Under the pieces are notes generated by a model. The model searched no databases and was not told the DNA's origin. It saw nothing but the letters and a program-made list of their open reading frames with translations. A stretch of 64,000 nucleotides of DNA from Stieleria varia (GTDB lineage Bacteria > Planctomycetota > Planctomycetia > Pirellulales > Pirellulaceae), in contig NZ_CP151726.1 of NCBI RefSeq assembly GCF_038443385.1, positions 2,480,001 to 2,544,000 on the forward strand. The letters run 5' to 3'. Positions 46,174-54,650 of this stretch are shown in pieces. The translations under genes and the position numbers were made by a program. How positions within the stretch are numbered: position 1 is the stretch's first letter; each line of letters starts with the position of its first letter.

Positions 46174-47886
46174 ATGCGCCCCATCGTGTTTCTAGTTCTT
46201 GCGTTCGCAGTCACTCACGCTTCGGCGGCCAAGCCCAACGTCTTACTCATCTGCGTGGACGATCTGAAACCGACACTGGGTTGCTACGGTGACCCCGTCG
46301 CACAAACGCCACACATCGATTCCATTGCTGCTCGTGGTGTTCAGTTCAATAAAGCGTATTGCAACCAAGCCGTATGCTCCCCGTCCCGCAATGCGTTGAT
46401 GACCGGCCTGCGACCACAAACCATCGGCGTCTACGATCTGCCAACCTTCTTTCGCAACGGCGCACCCGACGCGATCACGCTGGGTCAGTTTCTGAAATCA
46501 AATGGTTATCACGCCGAGAGCCTTGGAAAGATCTACCATCGCGGCCACGGCAATGGAGACGATGCAGACACCTGGAGCGTTCCCCACTGGAATCCGCCCG
46601 GACCGACCTACCAATTGCCCAAGTCGACCGCCGACGTGCAAGTCACCGCGGACGGAAAAAAACGTTACGCGTCCACCGAACGCGCTGATGTTGCAGATGA
46701 TTCGTACGCTGATGGACAAACGGCGATCGAAGCCGCGAAGCGAATCAAGGCGGCGGCGGCCCAACCTGATCAACCTTTCTTCCTCGCCGTCGGATTCATT
46801 CGCCCCCATTTGCCATTCGTTGCACCCGAAAAGTACTGGGCGATGTACGACCCCAACGAGCTGCCGATGCCCGAACTGGACTCACCGCCCAAGAATGCAC
46901 CTTCGTTTGCACCGACCACCTGGGGTGAGCTTCGCAACTACAGCGACATCCCTGCCAAAGGAACGTTGACAAGTGAAACAACTCGCCATTTGATCCACGG
47001 ATATTACGCCGCAACAAGTTACACGGACGCGCAAGTCGGTTTGGTCCTCAAGACGCTCTCCGAAACCGGATTGGATGACAATACGTTGATCGTCTTTTGG
47101 GGAGACCACGGCTGGCACTTGGGTGACCACGGCATGTGGTGCAAGCACACCAATTACGAACAAGCGGCCCGCATCCCGCTGATCATCGCGACGCCCGACC
47201 GTCAAAGTGCCGGCTCCAAGACTGACGCGTTGATCGAAACCGTCGACATTTATCCCACGGTGGCTGCCCTCGCGCGACTCGGCACTCCCCCTGGACTCGA
47301 TGGTGTCAGCCAAGCCGCAGTGATCTCCGATCCAACCGCTCATGTTCGAGACCATGCGATCGGCGTCTACCCACGTTCAGGACGATTGGGGCGTGCGATC
47401 CGTACGCAAGACTACCGATTGGTGCAGTGGCGGCGGTTCGGCGCAGATGAAAGCGAGGATCTCTACGAGCTGTACGACTACGTCAACGATCCCCTGGAAA
47501 CCGAGAACCGAATCGATCAGTTGCCTACCGTCGCGGCGGAATTGAAAGCCCTGCTGGCTCAGCACCCTGATCCACGACCGCCCGTACCCAACAAACTCAA
47601 ATATAACGGCGCACAGTTCAAGAGCCAAACGAACACAAAGGCTGCGTCAGCCAAGAAAGACTCCACAATGCCCTTTTCAGAGCTCACCCCCGAACAGCAA
47701 CGGCAAAAGAGAGAACAATGGTTTGACGGACGCGATGCCGATGGTGATGGGAAAATCACCCGCAAGGAGTTCGGAGCGAAACAAGACGCTGATTCGGATG
47801 CGCTCGATAGCCGCTTCGCACGCTACGACACCGACGGTGACGGAGCGTTGTCACGCGAAGAGTTTGTGGCGGCCGGAAAGAAGTAG
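46174..47886 (+). CDS. Secreted sulfatase (iduronate-2-sulfatase-like) with EF hands
   Basis: This 570-residue protein has a signal peptide (IVFLVLAFAVTHASA), the sulfatase start PNVLLICVDDLKPTLGCYGD, and the formylglycine motif CSPSR (Cys68-Arg72). Later metal- and substrate-site blocks are [16 protein letters not shown] and PLIIATPDRQ. The order resembles the iduronate-2-sulfatase subfamily, which acts on sulfated polysaccharides after Cys is converted to formylglycine. After a linker, the C-terminus has two EF-hand-type loops (DADGDGKITRKE and DTDGDGALSREE), so calcium binding is likely. It is a stand-alone gene; an FGE enzyme from elsewhere in the genome is needed. Confidence 0.93.
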   Translation: MRPIVFLVLAFAVTHASAAKPNVLLICVDDLKPTLGCYGDPVAQTPHIDSIAARGVQFNKAYCNQAVCSPSRNALMTGLRPQTIGVYDLPTFFRNGAPDAITLGQFLKSNGYHAESLGKIYHRGHGNGDDADTWSVPHWNPPGPTYQLPKSTADVQVTADGKKRYASTERADVADDSYADGQTAIEAAKRIKAAAAQPDQPFFLAVGFIRPHLPFVAPEKYWAMYDPNELPMPELDSPPKNAPSFAPTTWGELRNYSDIPAKGTLTSETTRHLIHGYYAATSYTDAQVGLVLKTLSETGLDDNTLIVFWGDHGWHLGDHGMWCKHTNYEQAARIPLIIATPDRQSAGSKTDALIETVDIYPTVAALARLGTPPGLDGVSQAAVISDPTAHVRDHAIGVYPRSGRLGRAIRTQDYRLVQWRRFGADESEDLYELYDYVNDPLETENRIDQLPTVAAELKALLAQHPDPRPPVPNKLKYNGAQFKSQTNTKAASAKKDSTMPFSELTPEQQRQKREQWFDGRDADGDGKITRKEFGAKQDADSDALDSRFARYDTDGDGALSREEFVAAGKK

Positions 47887-48281
47887 GGAGGAAAAGTATC
47901 CTGGGGCTTAAAACGCTATCGATAAAGAGCCACGACACTGATACTCCCCCGTCCCGAAGGGGCCGAACATGAAAGCCCAGGGCAGAGCGCAGCGCCGCCC
48001 TGGGTAATCGAACACCCGTCTAATACGACCTCGCCCTGAAAGGGCAAAACACGGCTCTCAATCCAAAACATACCGTTCCTCAGACTCAATTTCGCCTTAA
48101 AAAAGTATTGTTGTAACGCCCACTTCGGGGCTTGAGGGGCATGACGCACGATGCCCCAGGGCGACGCTGCGCTCTGCCCTGGGCTATTTTCTCATGTCCC
48201 TTCGGGACGGAAACGACTACGCCCCTTGGGGACGAAAATAGCCCTACCGCCCCGAGAGACGCGGCTACGTGAAAACACGTT
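47887..48281. repeat. Long interrupted inverted repeat
   Basis: Related arms lie at 47949-48004 and 48155-48210. Each contains the GTCCCGAAGGG/CCCTTCGGGAC palindrome and an inner hairpin GCCCAGGGCAGAGCGCAGCG closing to CCGCCCTGGG. The arms are in opposite orientation about 150 bp apart. There is no gene in the interval. It lies between the convergent sulfatase and PEP-CTERM genes. Confidence 0.8.
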
Positions 48282-48965
48282 TCAAGATTCGGTTTCGCTT
48301 TCTGCCACGACCACACTTCGCCGCCGACGCCGTCTCAACATCAATGTACCGGCCAGTCCAAAGTAGATGAGCGAACTGGGTTCGGGAACGGATGCAACCG
48401 GGGCCGGTGTCGACGTGAAGCTCAATCCCCAACCATCGATTGATCCGATGTCTCCAATCGCAGTGTCGCTCAAAAACAACGTCCAGGCACCGACCGTCGA
48501 CTCGCCGGCAAACATCGCGGCGAGCGAAACAGGAGTCCCGTTGGTCGTTGATGCCTGGTAGTCGCGGTTTCGCAGTCGTGAATTGCTACCGCGAGATGCT
48601 GCCTCTGCAGTGAAGTCGTCACCGCCATCGATGAACGTGTAGTCGCCACGCAAATCGGACGAGTCACCGTAAAAGAACAGGTTGGTGAGTGGCCGAACAA
48701 ATAAATCAGCTGATGTGCCATTGGGCGAAATGATACGGGCCGTCAAGTCGCCCACCCATGTATGTCGAAAGTCAAAAATGGTGACGGAAAGGTCGCTGAT
48801 GATCTCGTCCGTGGTGACATTGATCACGCTGTTCACTCCACCCAGACTGTTGTTCGGGATAGAGGTCGCGCCTCCTGAAAAATCAATGAAGTCTGCTGAT
48901 GCAACACTCACGCACATTGCCACCATGACAGCTGCGATCGCGCACTTGCGCAGTTCGATAAACAT
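48282..48965 (-). CDS. PEP-CTERM protein with proprotein-convertase P-like domain
   Basis: This 227-residue secreted protein has an N-terminal signal (CAIAAVMVAMCVSVASA), then a P/Homo B-like beta-sandwich region (ISDLSVTIFDFRHTWVGDLT, ARIISPNGTSADLF, GAWTLFLSDTAIGDIGSIDG, WGLSF). A C-terminal PEP-CTERM signal follows: VPEPSS, a hydrophobic helix, and an Arg cluster (LMLRRRRRRS). PEP-CTERM proteins are processed by exosortases and linked to extracellular polysaccharide. The P-like domain occurs without its usual protease. It is probably cell-surface. No exosortase gene is in the window. Confidence 0.9.
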   Translation of the reverse strand: MFIELRKCAIAAVMVAMCVSVASADFIDFSGGATSIPNNSLGGVNSVINVTTDEIISDLSVTIFDFRHTWVGDLTARIISPNGTSADLFVRPLTNLFFYGDSSDLRGDYTFIDGGDDFTAEAASRGSNSRLRNRDYQASTTNGTPVSLAAMFAGESTVGAWTLFLSDTAIGDIGSIDGWGLSFTSTPAPVASVPEPSSLIYFGLAGTLMLRRRRRRSVVVAESETES

Positions 48966-49447
48966 GAAAATCCCCCCCGGTGTCCGACTGGCTTCCTGTT
49001 GCCCTTCAAAAGGAAGCCGTATTGCTGAACACTAGGTCACCTCATATTTCCAGCCCCAATAAATCCAAACTTGTCCACCAGAATCTTCTCGCCTTTCGGA
49101 AAACCGACACCACGGACGACCAACAGAGGGGGCAGCGGGCGTAAAACAGCGTGTCGGCAAGATTTCCTAAACGCGCAAGCCCGGACTATTCGCGCGAACC
49201 AACAAAATCGTCGCAACACGTTTGCACGTAACAGCTTGTGCAAAGCGTTGGTGTGAAAACAGTCTGCGCAAGTCAATGGTTGGAATCGGCAAAACGCTCG
49301 ACGGGGCACGCTATCGACTTGGAAAGTCGAGTGACATTGTCGTTCGACTTTCCAAGTCGAAAACGAACACCACCTTCCGTCCAAACACGAACCATACGCC
49401 TTGTGCCGCGATGCCCAGTCCACGACTTACAATCGTCGCGGTTTTTC
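48966..49447. other. Intergenic region with a 17-bp perfect palindrome
   Basis: There is no supported gene. TCGACTTGGAAAGTCGA at 49314-49330 pairs with its exact complement at 49344-49360. The 26 bp at 49305-49330 recur in inverted orientation at 53546-53571. The short frames here are mostly repeat sequence. Confidence 0.7.
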
Positions 49448-50176
49448 TCATCCGAGCCCGAGGGCACCAAACAGATCAGAGGTGGCAAAGGGTCTCGCTG
49501 CGGCAAAGCTCTCTGCTGCGCCCACGCCGGCAATCGAACCGGTCGCGACCGCAGCCGCGCGAACTCGTTCTAAGATCGTTGTTTTGTGATCAAACTGTGA
49601 TCGATAACATGCAACTGCCTGAAGCTTTCTTTCCAAAGTTTGAGAGATATCGATCAGCGTGTGAAATGGGTTCGTGGGCAAGATCGTCGAGTCGACCGCC
49701 AACCGAAAATACAACTGCCGCTGGACCGGATGAACCGGCAGCCCATCAAACTGCTGCTCCCACTTGCTCAACCGACTGTAGAACACAGCCGCATCGGTGA
49801 TCTGCATTGCTTGATAGTGATCGGGCGAAGCCATCGGGGTTTTGTCTCCGAATCCGATCACGACTCGCGGCCGATACGTCCGAAAGACTTTGGCCAACGC
49901 CAAACGCTCATCCACCCCGTCCATTAACCGGCGATTGGGCAAATCCAACTGAACTCGCATCGCGAGCCCCAAGATCTTGCCCGCTTGCGTGGCTTCCTCC
50001 ATTCGCTGCTGTGGCCCCGACGAGTAAGGAGTCGGCTCACCATCGGTAAGGTCAACGACACCGACCCGATGACCGGCATCGGCAAGCATCGCCAGCGTAC
50101 CTCCACAGGCTACTTCTGCGTCATCGGGGTGGGCAGCCACAACGAGCACGTCCAAGGGTTCAGGCAATTCGTTCAC
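49448..50176 (-). CDS. PIG-L family deacetylase, BshB1-like
   Basis: This 242-residue protein belongs to the PIG-L/LmbE zinc deacetylase family. The motif AAHPDDAEVACGGTLA contains the metal-binding His-Pro-Asp-Asp. GVVDLTDGEPTPYSSG and SPDHYQAMQITDAAVFYSRL are typical of BshB1, the N-acetylglucosaminyl-malate deacetylase of bacillithiol synthesis. No BshA or BshC gene is nearby, so the pathway assignment rests on similarity alone, and a related LMW-thiol or GlcNAc substrate is possible. The gene follows the hydroxyproline operon on the same strand (42 bp after the oxidoreductase stop), perhaps by read-through. Confidence 0.88.
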   Translation of the reverse strand: MNELPEPLDVLVVAAHPDDAEVACGGTLAMLADAGHRVGVVDLTDGEPTPYSSGPQQRMEEATQAGKILGLAMRVQLDLPNRRLMDGVDERLALAKVFRTYRPRVVIGFGDKTPMASPDHYQAMQITDAAVFYSRLSKWEQQFDGLPVHPVQRQLYFRLAVDSTILPTNPFHTLIDISQTLERKLQAVACYRSQFDHKTTILERVRAAAVATGSIAGVGAAESFAAARPFATSDLFGALGLG

Positions 50177-50217
50177 CGTTCACTCCATTCTCTGGGCACT
50201 TCATTGTTTCCGACAAA

Positions 50218-51483
50218 CTATCCGAACCGGTCGGGCGAGAGCAGTTGTAATCCGCTGACCTTTGGCGCATCTCCTCGGATCCACTGAGCGACCATTTCAC
50301 CGGAGACCAATGCCAAGCTGATCCCCATCATGGCGTGTCCTGTCGACAAAACGAGGTTCTGCCACCGCCGGGTCGGTCCTAAGTAGGGCAGCCCATCAGG
50401 TGAACAGGGCCTCAAACCGCTCCACGCGGTCAATGTTTTCCACTGGCTGGTATCCATGGCGGGAAAGTACTGGGGGATCGAATCCAAGATTCCCTGTACG
50501 CGGTCTTGATTGATACGGCCATCAATTCCAGACAACTCCATCGTTCCGCCGAACCGGAGCGAGTCGCCCATCGGCGTCACCGCCACACGTGCTTCCGTCA
50601 GGATCGCGGAGACGGTCGGCATCTGCGGTGGATCGGGAACCGTCACACTGTAGCCCTTGCCGGCCTGCATCGGCAACGAGAGCTTGAGTTGCCGACCCAG
50701 CTCGGCCGACCAGACGCCGGATGCTAAGACCACGTTGTCGGCTTCGATCTCATGTTGATCCGTCTTGACTGCGCGAATGGCGTGTCCATCGGCAACAAAA
50801 CCAAGACACGGTGTGTTCCACACGAATCGGCATCCGTCGCCAGTCAACTGCTGAACCAATGACGACATCAGAGTCGCCGGTGAAAGATGGCAGTCGTTGG
50901 GATAAAACACGCCACCCACCACGTCCACGTCAAGCCCTGGATTGAGTCGCTCAATGCCTGATGAATCAAGTACCTCAGCCGGGATCTCCAACCGATGTGC
51001 CATTTCCGCCATCTCGGTTTCTTCGTGCAACATCGCTTCGCTGCGGCACAGCATCGCCAGCCCACGGTTCTGCAAACCGAATCCGCCGGGCAACTCATCC
51101 TGCAAGACTTGGTAACATGCCCGGCTGCGCATGTTCAGATCACGCAACAACGGTGCCGACTGCTCCACGTGAGACTTCGTGCAAGCTTTCTGAAACCGCC
51201 ACATCCAACTCAACAAATCAGCCGACAACCGAGGCTTGATGTAAAACGGCGATCGCGGTTTCATCATCATTCGCAGCCCCAGGGCGACCATTCCGGGAGA
51301 CGCCAGCGGAACGAAATGACTCGGCACCAAGAGCCCCGCGTTTCCGAACGAGCAACTGTCGCGTTGCTGTGGCGAACGCTCGATCACGGTGACGTCATAT
51401 CCCGCGCGGCGGCAGTACCACGCCGCCGACAGACCGATCACTCCGGCACCGACGATCACGACGCGGGGCGGCTTGGCAGTCAC
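50218..51483 (-). CDS. D-amino acid dehydrogenase family FAD oxidoreductase, probably D-hydroxyproline-specific
   Basis: This 421-residue FAD-binding (DAO) protein has the dinucleotide-binding motif VVIVGAGVIGLSAAWYCRRA near its N-terminus. LNPGLDVDVVGGVFYPND, VVLASGVWSAELGRQL and the C-terminal STGHAMMGISLALVSGEMVA are typical of DadA-like oxidoreductases. I chose the GTG at 51483, which overlaps the epimerase stop in GTGA, implying translational coupling. Downstream of a hydroxyproline epimerase it should oxidise cis-4-hydroxy-D-proline to pyrroline-4-hydroxy-2-carboxylate. That specificity is inferred from the operon. Confidence 0.9.
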   Translation of the reverse strand: MTAKPPRVVIVGAGVIGLSAAWYCRRAGYDVTVIERSPQQRDSCSFGNAGLLVPSHFVPLASPGMVALGLRMMMKPRSPFYIKPRLSADLLSWMWRFQKACTKSHVEQSAPLLRDLNMRSRACYQVLQDELPGGFGLQNRGLAMLCRSEAMLHEETEMAEMAHRLEIPAEVLDSSGIERLNPGLDVDVVGGVFYPNDCHLSPATLMSSLVQQLTGDGCRFVWNTPCLGFVADGHAIRAVKTDQHEIEADNVVLASGVWSAELGRQLKLSLPMQAGKGYSVTVPDPPQMPTVSAILTEARVAVTPMGDSLRFGGTMELSGIDGRINQDRVQGILDSIPQYFPAMDTSQWKTLTAWSGLRPCSPDGLPYLGPTRRWQNLVLSTGHAMMGISLALVSGEMVAQWIRGDAPKVSGLQLLSPDRFG

Positions 51484-52454
51484 TGTTGGGTTTCCGATTG
51501 AGAACCACCAAACCCCCAACAGAATGGATCCTCAGGATCAAAGATCAACTGAGCCTGGCCAGTGACGTACGCACGGCCGGTGATCGTGGGAAAGATCCTG
51601 CCCGTCGATTCATCATCCCATCGATAGTGAGCCGAGAATTTTGACCCGTGCACGCCGGCCTGTCGCCAAGTGTCACCGGGGGCGAGCCGTCCGTCGGCGG
51701 CAAGACATGCGAGTTTGGCACTGGTGCCCGTCCCACACGGGGAGCGATCGTACTCTAGCCCCGGGCACAGGACAAAATTCTGAGAGTCCGCGTCCGCTGG
51801 CGTGTTCGACGCAAATAACTCGAGGTGATCGACGATCGTATGCCCTGCATCGCGAACCGCATCTCGAATGTCGGCGGCGGCACGCTGCAAATCTCGGACG
51901 CGAGGCAGACTGATCTCGAACGTCGGTTGCTTGACCAAAAAGAATCCATTGCCGCCCCACGCCACATCGCCGACCACCGTTCCCAGGCCAGGCACGTTGA
52001 CGGACACATCCTGATGCATTCGGTAACTGGATACGTTCTCGATGCTGATACTGCCGTCTTCATTGACACTGACACCGACAGTACCCACTGGTGTGTCGAT
52101 TCGCGTATGCCCAATGCCCAACCGTCCCAGGTGGATCAGTGTTCGCACAACACCAATCATTCCGTGGCCGCACATCCCCAGGAAACCGACGTTGTTAAAG
52201 AAAATCACTCCGACACTGCAATCGGGATCGTAGGGTGGGCACAATACAGCCCCCACCAAGACATCGTGACCACGAGGTTCACACGCGATGGCACGACGGT
52301 AGTGATCCAGTGAATCACGAAACGTTGCCAATCGTTCGGACAACGGTTGATCGGTGTTCAGTGCCGTTGCCAAAGCATTGCCGCCTCCGTCAATCACCAC
52401 TCGGGTCGGTTCCCCTGCGGTGTGGGAGTCGATCACATCGATCCGCTCGCTCAT
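51480..52454 (-). CDS. 4-hydroxyproline 2-epimerase (proline racemase family)
   Basis: This 324-residue enzyme of the proline racemase family has both catalytic cysteines: Cys95 in GMCGHGMIG and Cys240 in SPCGTGTSAK. The 4-hydroxyproline epimerases also use this Cys/Cys pair, whereas dehydratases of the family have Thr. The N-terminus DVIDSHTAGEPTRVV is typical. The ATG at 52454 overlaps the upstream stop (ATGA at 52451-52454), and its own stop overlaps the next start. It converts trans-4-hydroxy-L-proline to cis-4-hydroxy-D-proline. The neighbours supply the next two steps, which supports the assignment. Confidence 0.92.
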   Translation of the reverse strand: MSERIDVIDSHTAGEPTRVVIDGGGNALATALNTDQPLSERLATFRDSLDHYRRAIACEPRGHDVLVGAVLCPPYDPDCSVGVIFFNNVGFLGMCGHGMIGVVRTLIHLGRLGIGHTRIDTPVGTVGVSVNEDGSISIENVSSYRMHQDVSVNVPGLGTVVGDVAWGGNGFFLVKQPTFEISLPRVRDLQRAAADIRDAVRDAGHTIVDHLELFASNTPADADSQNFVLCPGLEYDRSPCGTGTSAKLACLAADGRLAPGDTWRQAGVHGSKFSAHYRWDDESTGRIFPTITGRAYVTGQAQLIFDPEDPFCWGFGGSQSETQQ

Positions 52455-53425
52455 TCGGGCAGATCCTGCGAATACTCGGAATACTGCGGGCGATACCACT
52501 GCTGCCACCAATCTTGGAACAGTTTCAACTGTGCCGTCACATACCCGCGTTGCGAATCGCTGAGTCGATCGGTCGCGATGAAATGATGCTCGTATTCCGT
52601 CTCGCCCAACAACACCAAGATGTACTTGTAGTACAAAACCAAATCCGGGCCTTCATCAAACGTTGACAAGACGTGCAACGCCCGATCCAGCTCCCACGCC
52701 AGTCGCCTGGCTTCACAATCACCGGTCGCAGCACGGCGACACAACGCGATCAATGTCAAGACTTCCACCGGCAGACAGTTGCCGATGCCGGTGATCGCCC
52801 CCGCTGCGCCGCAGTGCACAAACCCATGGAATACTTGTGTGTCCACACCGGCCATCAACACGATCGAATCACTTTGATGTGTGATGTGCTCGCCCGCATA
52901 TCGTAGCGATTGGGCGCCACCGAATTCTTTAAAACCGACCAGGTTGTCGAATTTCTCACGTAGCTGAAAAAACAAATCGGCTTTGGTTTCAAAACCATAG
53001 TACGGGCTGTTGTAGATGACCGACGGCAGCGTTGGCGCCGAGGAGAGCACGCTGGCAAAATGATCGTACTGTGCGGCGGGCGATGTGCCCCGCGACAACA
53101 CACGTGGGATCACCATCAGTCCGGCCGCGCCCACTTCCTCCGCGTGCGCCGCGTGTGCCGCAGCAATCATGCTGTTTTGCGCCCCCGTGCCGACCACCAC
53201 CGGAATGCCCGCGTCGACCAATCGCTTGACCCCGACTTGACGCTGCTCGTCGGTCAACAACGGCCAATCGCCCATCGAGCCGCAATAAACAACGCCGCTC
53301 ATGCCCGCGGACATCAGCCGCTGAGCTTTGTCCACCAACGCGTCCCAGTTGGGGGTGCCTTGGGCGTCACAGGGAGTCATCAAAGCGGGGATGCACCCGC
53401 GAAATACACTGCTGCCAGAGACCAT
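52451..53425 (-). CDS. DHDPS/NAL-family lyase, probable pyrroline-4-hydroxy-2-carboxylate deaminase
   Basis: This 324-residue TIM-barrel protein of the dihydrodipicolinate synthase/N-acetylneuraminate lyase family has its Schiff-base Lys166 in NLVGFKEFGG and its Tyr138 in VIYNSPYYG. The N-terminal part contains CIPALMTPCDAQGTPNWDAL. Together with an epimerase and a D-amino acid oxidoreductase it fits the deaminase of bacterial hydroxyproline degradation, giving alpha-ketoglutarate semialdehyde. The following semialdehyde dehydrogenase gene is not in the window. It is the first gene of the operon; no regulator is adjacent. Confidence 0.88.
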   Translation of the reverse strand: MVSGSSVFRGCIPALMTPCDAQGTPNWDALVDKAQRLMSAGMSGVVYCGSMGDWPLLTDEQRQVGVKRLVDAGIPVVVGTGAQNSMIAAAHAAHAEEVGAAGLMVIPRVLSRGTSPAAQYDHFASVLSSAPTLPSVIYNSPYYGFETKADLFFQLREKFDNLVGFKEFGGAQSLRYAGEHITHQSDSIVLMAGVDTQVFHGFVHCGAAGAITGIGNCLPVEVLTLIALCRRAATGDCEARRLAWELDRALHVLSTFDEGPDLVLYYKYILVLLGETEYEHHFIATDRLSDSQRGYVTAQLKLFQDWWQQWYRPQYSEYSQDLPE

Positions 53426-53545
53426 CTTTTCCTAACCCGTTCACGCGTCAGTAACTTCGAACAAAACCGGCGGTTTCACGAATCGGCAGCGTAAATCAAC
53501 ACGCCGTCTCAGGATAGATGGGAAGCCCGACAGGACATCCGTCGC

Positions 53546-53571
53546 TCGACTTTCCAAGTCGATAGCGTGCC
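53546..53571 (-). repeat. Dispersed 26-bp repeat, second copy
   Basis: TCGACTTTCCAAGTCGATAG plus CGTGCC is the exact reverse complement of 49305-49330. It lies 3' of the DUF2293 gene and upstream of the hydroxyproline operon, in a 205-bp gap without a gene. Confidence 0.85.
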
Positions 53572-53631
53572 GCCCCAACAGCTCGACCAACACCATCCCG
53601 CTCCCCGCCTCGCTCGGTCTGGCGAATCCCA

Positions 53632-54321
53632 TTACGAGGTCTTTTCGCCGGCGATCGCTGCTTGAATCGGGCAGTCTTTGGCAAGAGCACGATCGCCACG
53701 TCGGTAATCTTCCAATAATTGTCGCGACTTCTCCGCCAGCATCCGACGCACTTCTCTTCGCTTTCCCTTGACGCGGGGAATGACCATCTCGTCATACGCG
53801 GTGGTCTGGTGACGCATCCACGCGATCACGGCGGATTCGGCACGTTGCTCAATCGGGATTCTCTGCGTGCGGGCAACCGTTCCGCTGCCCACCGGCGTGG
53901 CGTGCCGGGTGACGGCACGCGCCAATTTCTGGGCAGTCGTCCGGTGCGCCGAGTCAAACCGTAGAAAATCCAAGACCGCTTGCTCGAAATCCTCGACGTA
54001 GGCCGATTGCTTCTTTTCACGACGCTGAACATCGCCAGCACGTTTCCGCTGATACGAATCCGTGCTTCGCTCCGCCTCAAGACCTTGACGGATTTGAGCA
54101 ATCCGCGTCGCCGGCGCCCAAACTCCTTTGGAAAAAACGCGTCGCCCTTTTTTTTCTTTCACCGTCCACGTCGGTCCGCCCGCCTTCACTCGACGCGTTA
54201 AACCGGCGTCCCCCGGCGGCAACAACTCCCAATCGGCGGGTACGGACAAGACGGCTCCGCTCTCCAAACGAACTGTTCGTTCACGTGGCCCCGGGGCGAC
54301 GATTCGTGTTTGATCAGGCAT
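53632..54321 (-). CDS. DUF2293 domain protein
   Basis: This 229-residue, very basic protein resembles DUF2293-containing proteins. The C-terminal half has RAESAVIAWMRHQTTAYDEM, VIPRVKGKRREVRRMLAEKS and LLEDYRRG, the recognisable block. The N-terminal half (GAVLSVPADWELLPPGDAGL, TRRVKAGGPTWTV) is a small beta-rich region. The ATG at 54321 is preferred; in-frame codons up to 54450 read through a region without coding character. DUF2293 has no established function; nucleic-acid binding is a reasonable guess from charge. There are no clear operon partners. Confidence 0.8.
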   Translation of the reverse strand: MPDQTRIVAPGPRERTVRLESGAVLSVPADWELLPPGDAGLTRRVKAGGPTWTVKEKKGRRVFSKGVWAPATRIAQIRQGLEAERSTDSYQRKRAGDVQRREKKQSAYVEDFEQAVLDFLRFDSAHRTTAQKLARAVTRHATPVGSGTVARTQRIPIEQRAESAVIAWMRHQTTAYDEMVIPRVKGKRREVRRMLAEKSRQLLEDYRRGDRALAKDCPIQAAIAGEKTS

Positions 54322-54650
54322 GAATAAGAGGTGATGGTGAAATACTCGGTCAGCGAATGATTCCGTACACGTTTCACTGGGTCGTTTGCAAAAAAATACC
54401 AGCACGACGCGCAAGCGAGTGAATCGACACGACTCGCTTGCGTTGAACACTCCCCTGGATTGTCGTCAACAAAACAGGCTGCCCCCATCAGGGGCAACGC
54501 GATAGCGTCCGGTTGTTCCGCAGTTTATTCGGCAACCAGACGCTATCGCATTTCGGCGAATGAATAATCCGTGCTCTCAGAAACCGCTTCGTCCACAAAC
54601 CTGGAATGTCGAGCGACTGTTGTTGCACGTTGAAAACAACGCCTGGAGCA
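54322..54650. repeat. Intergenic region with a 17-bp hairpin
   Basis: Arms GCGATAGCGTCCGGTTG (54499-54515) and CAACCAGACGCTATCGC (54533-54549) pair at 16 of 17 positions around a 17-base loop. The rest of the gap shows no gene. It lies between the DUF2293 gene start and the 3' end of the second sulfatase gene. Confidence 0.75.

Noticed and set aside
49037..49423. Minus-strand open frame between the PEP-CTERM and deacetylase genes
   Set aside because: Half of it translates the dispersed palindrome, and no ribosome-binding site or protein feature supports it.
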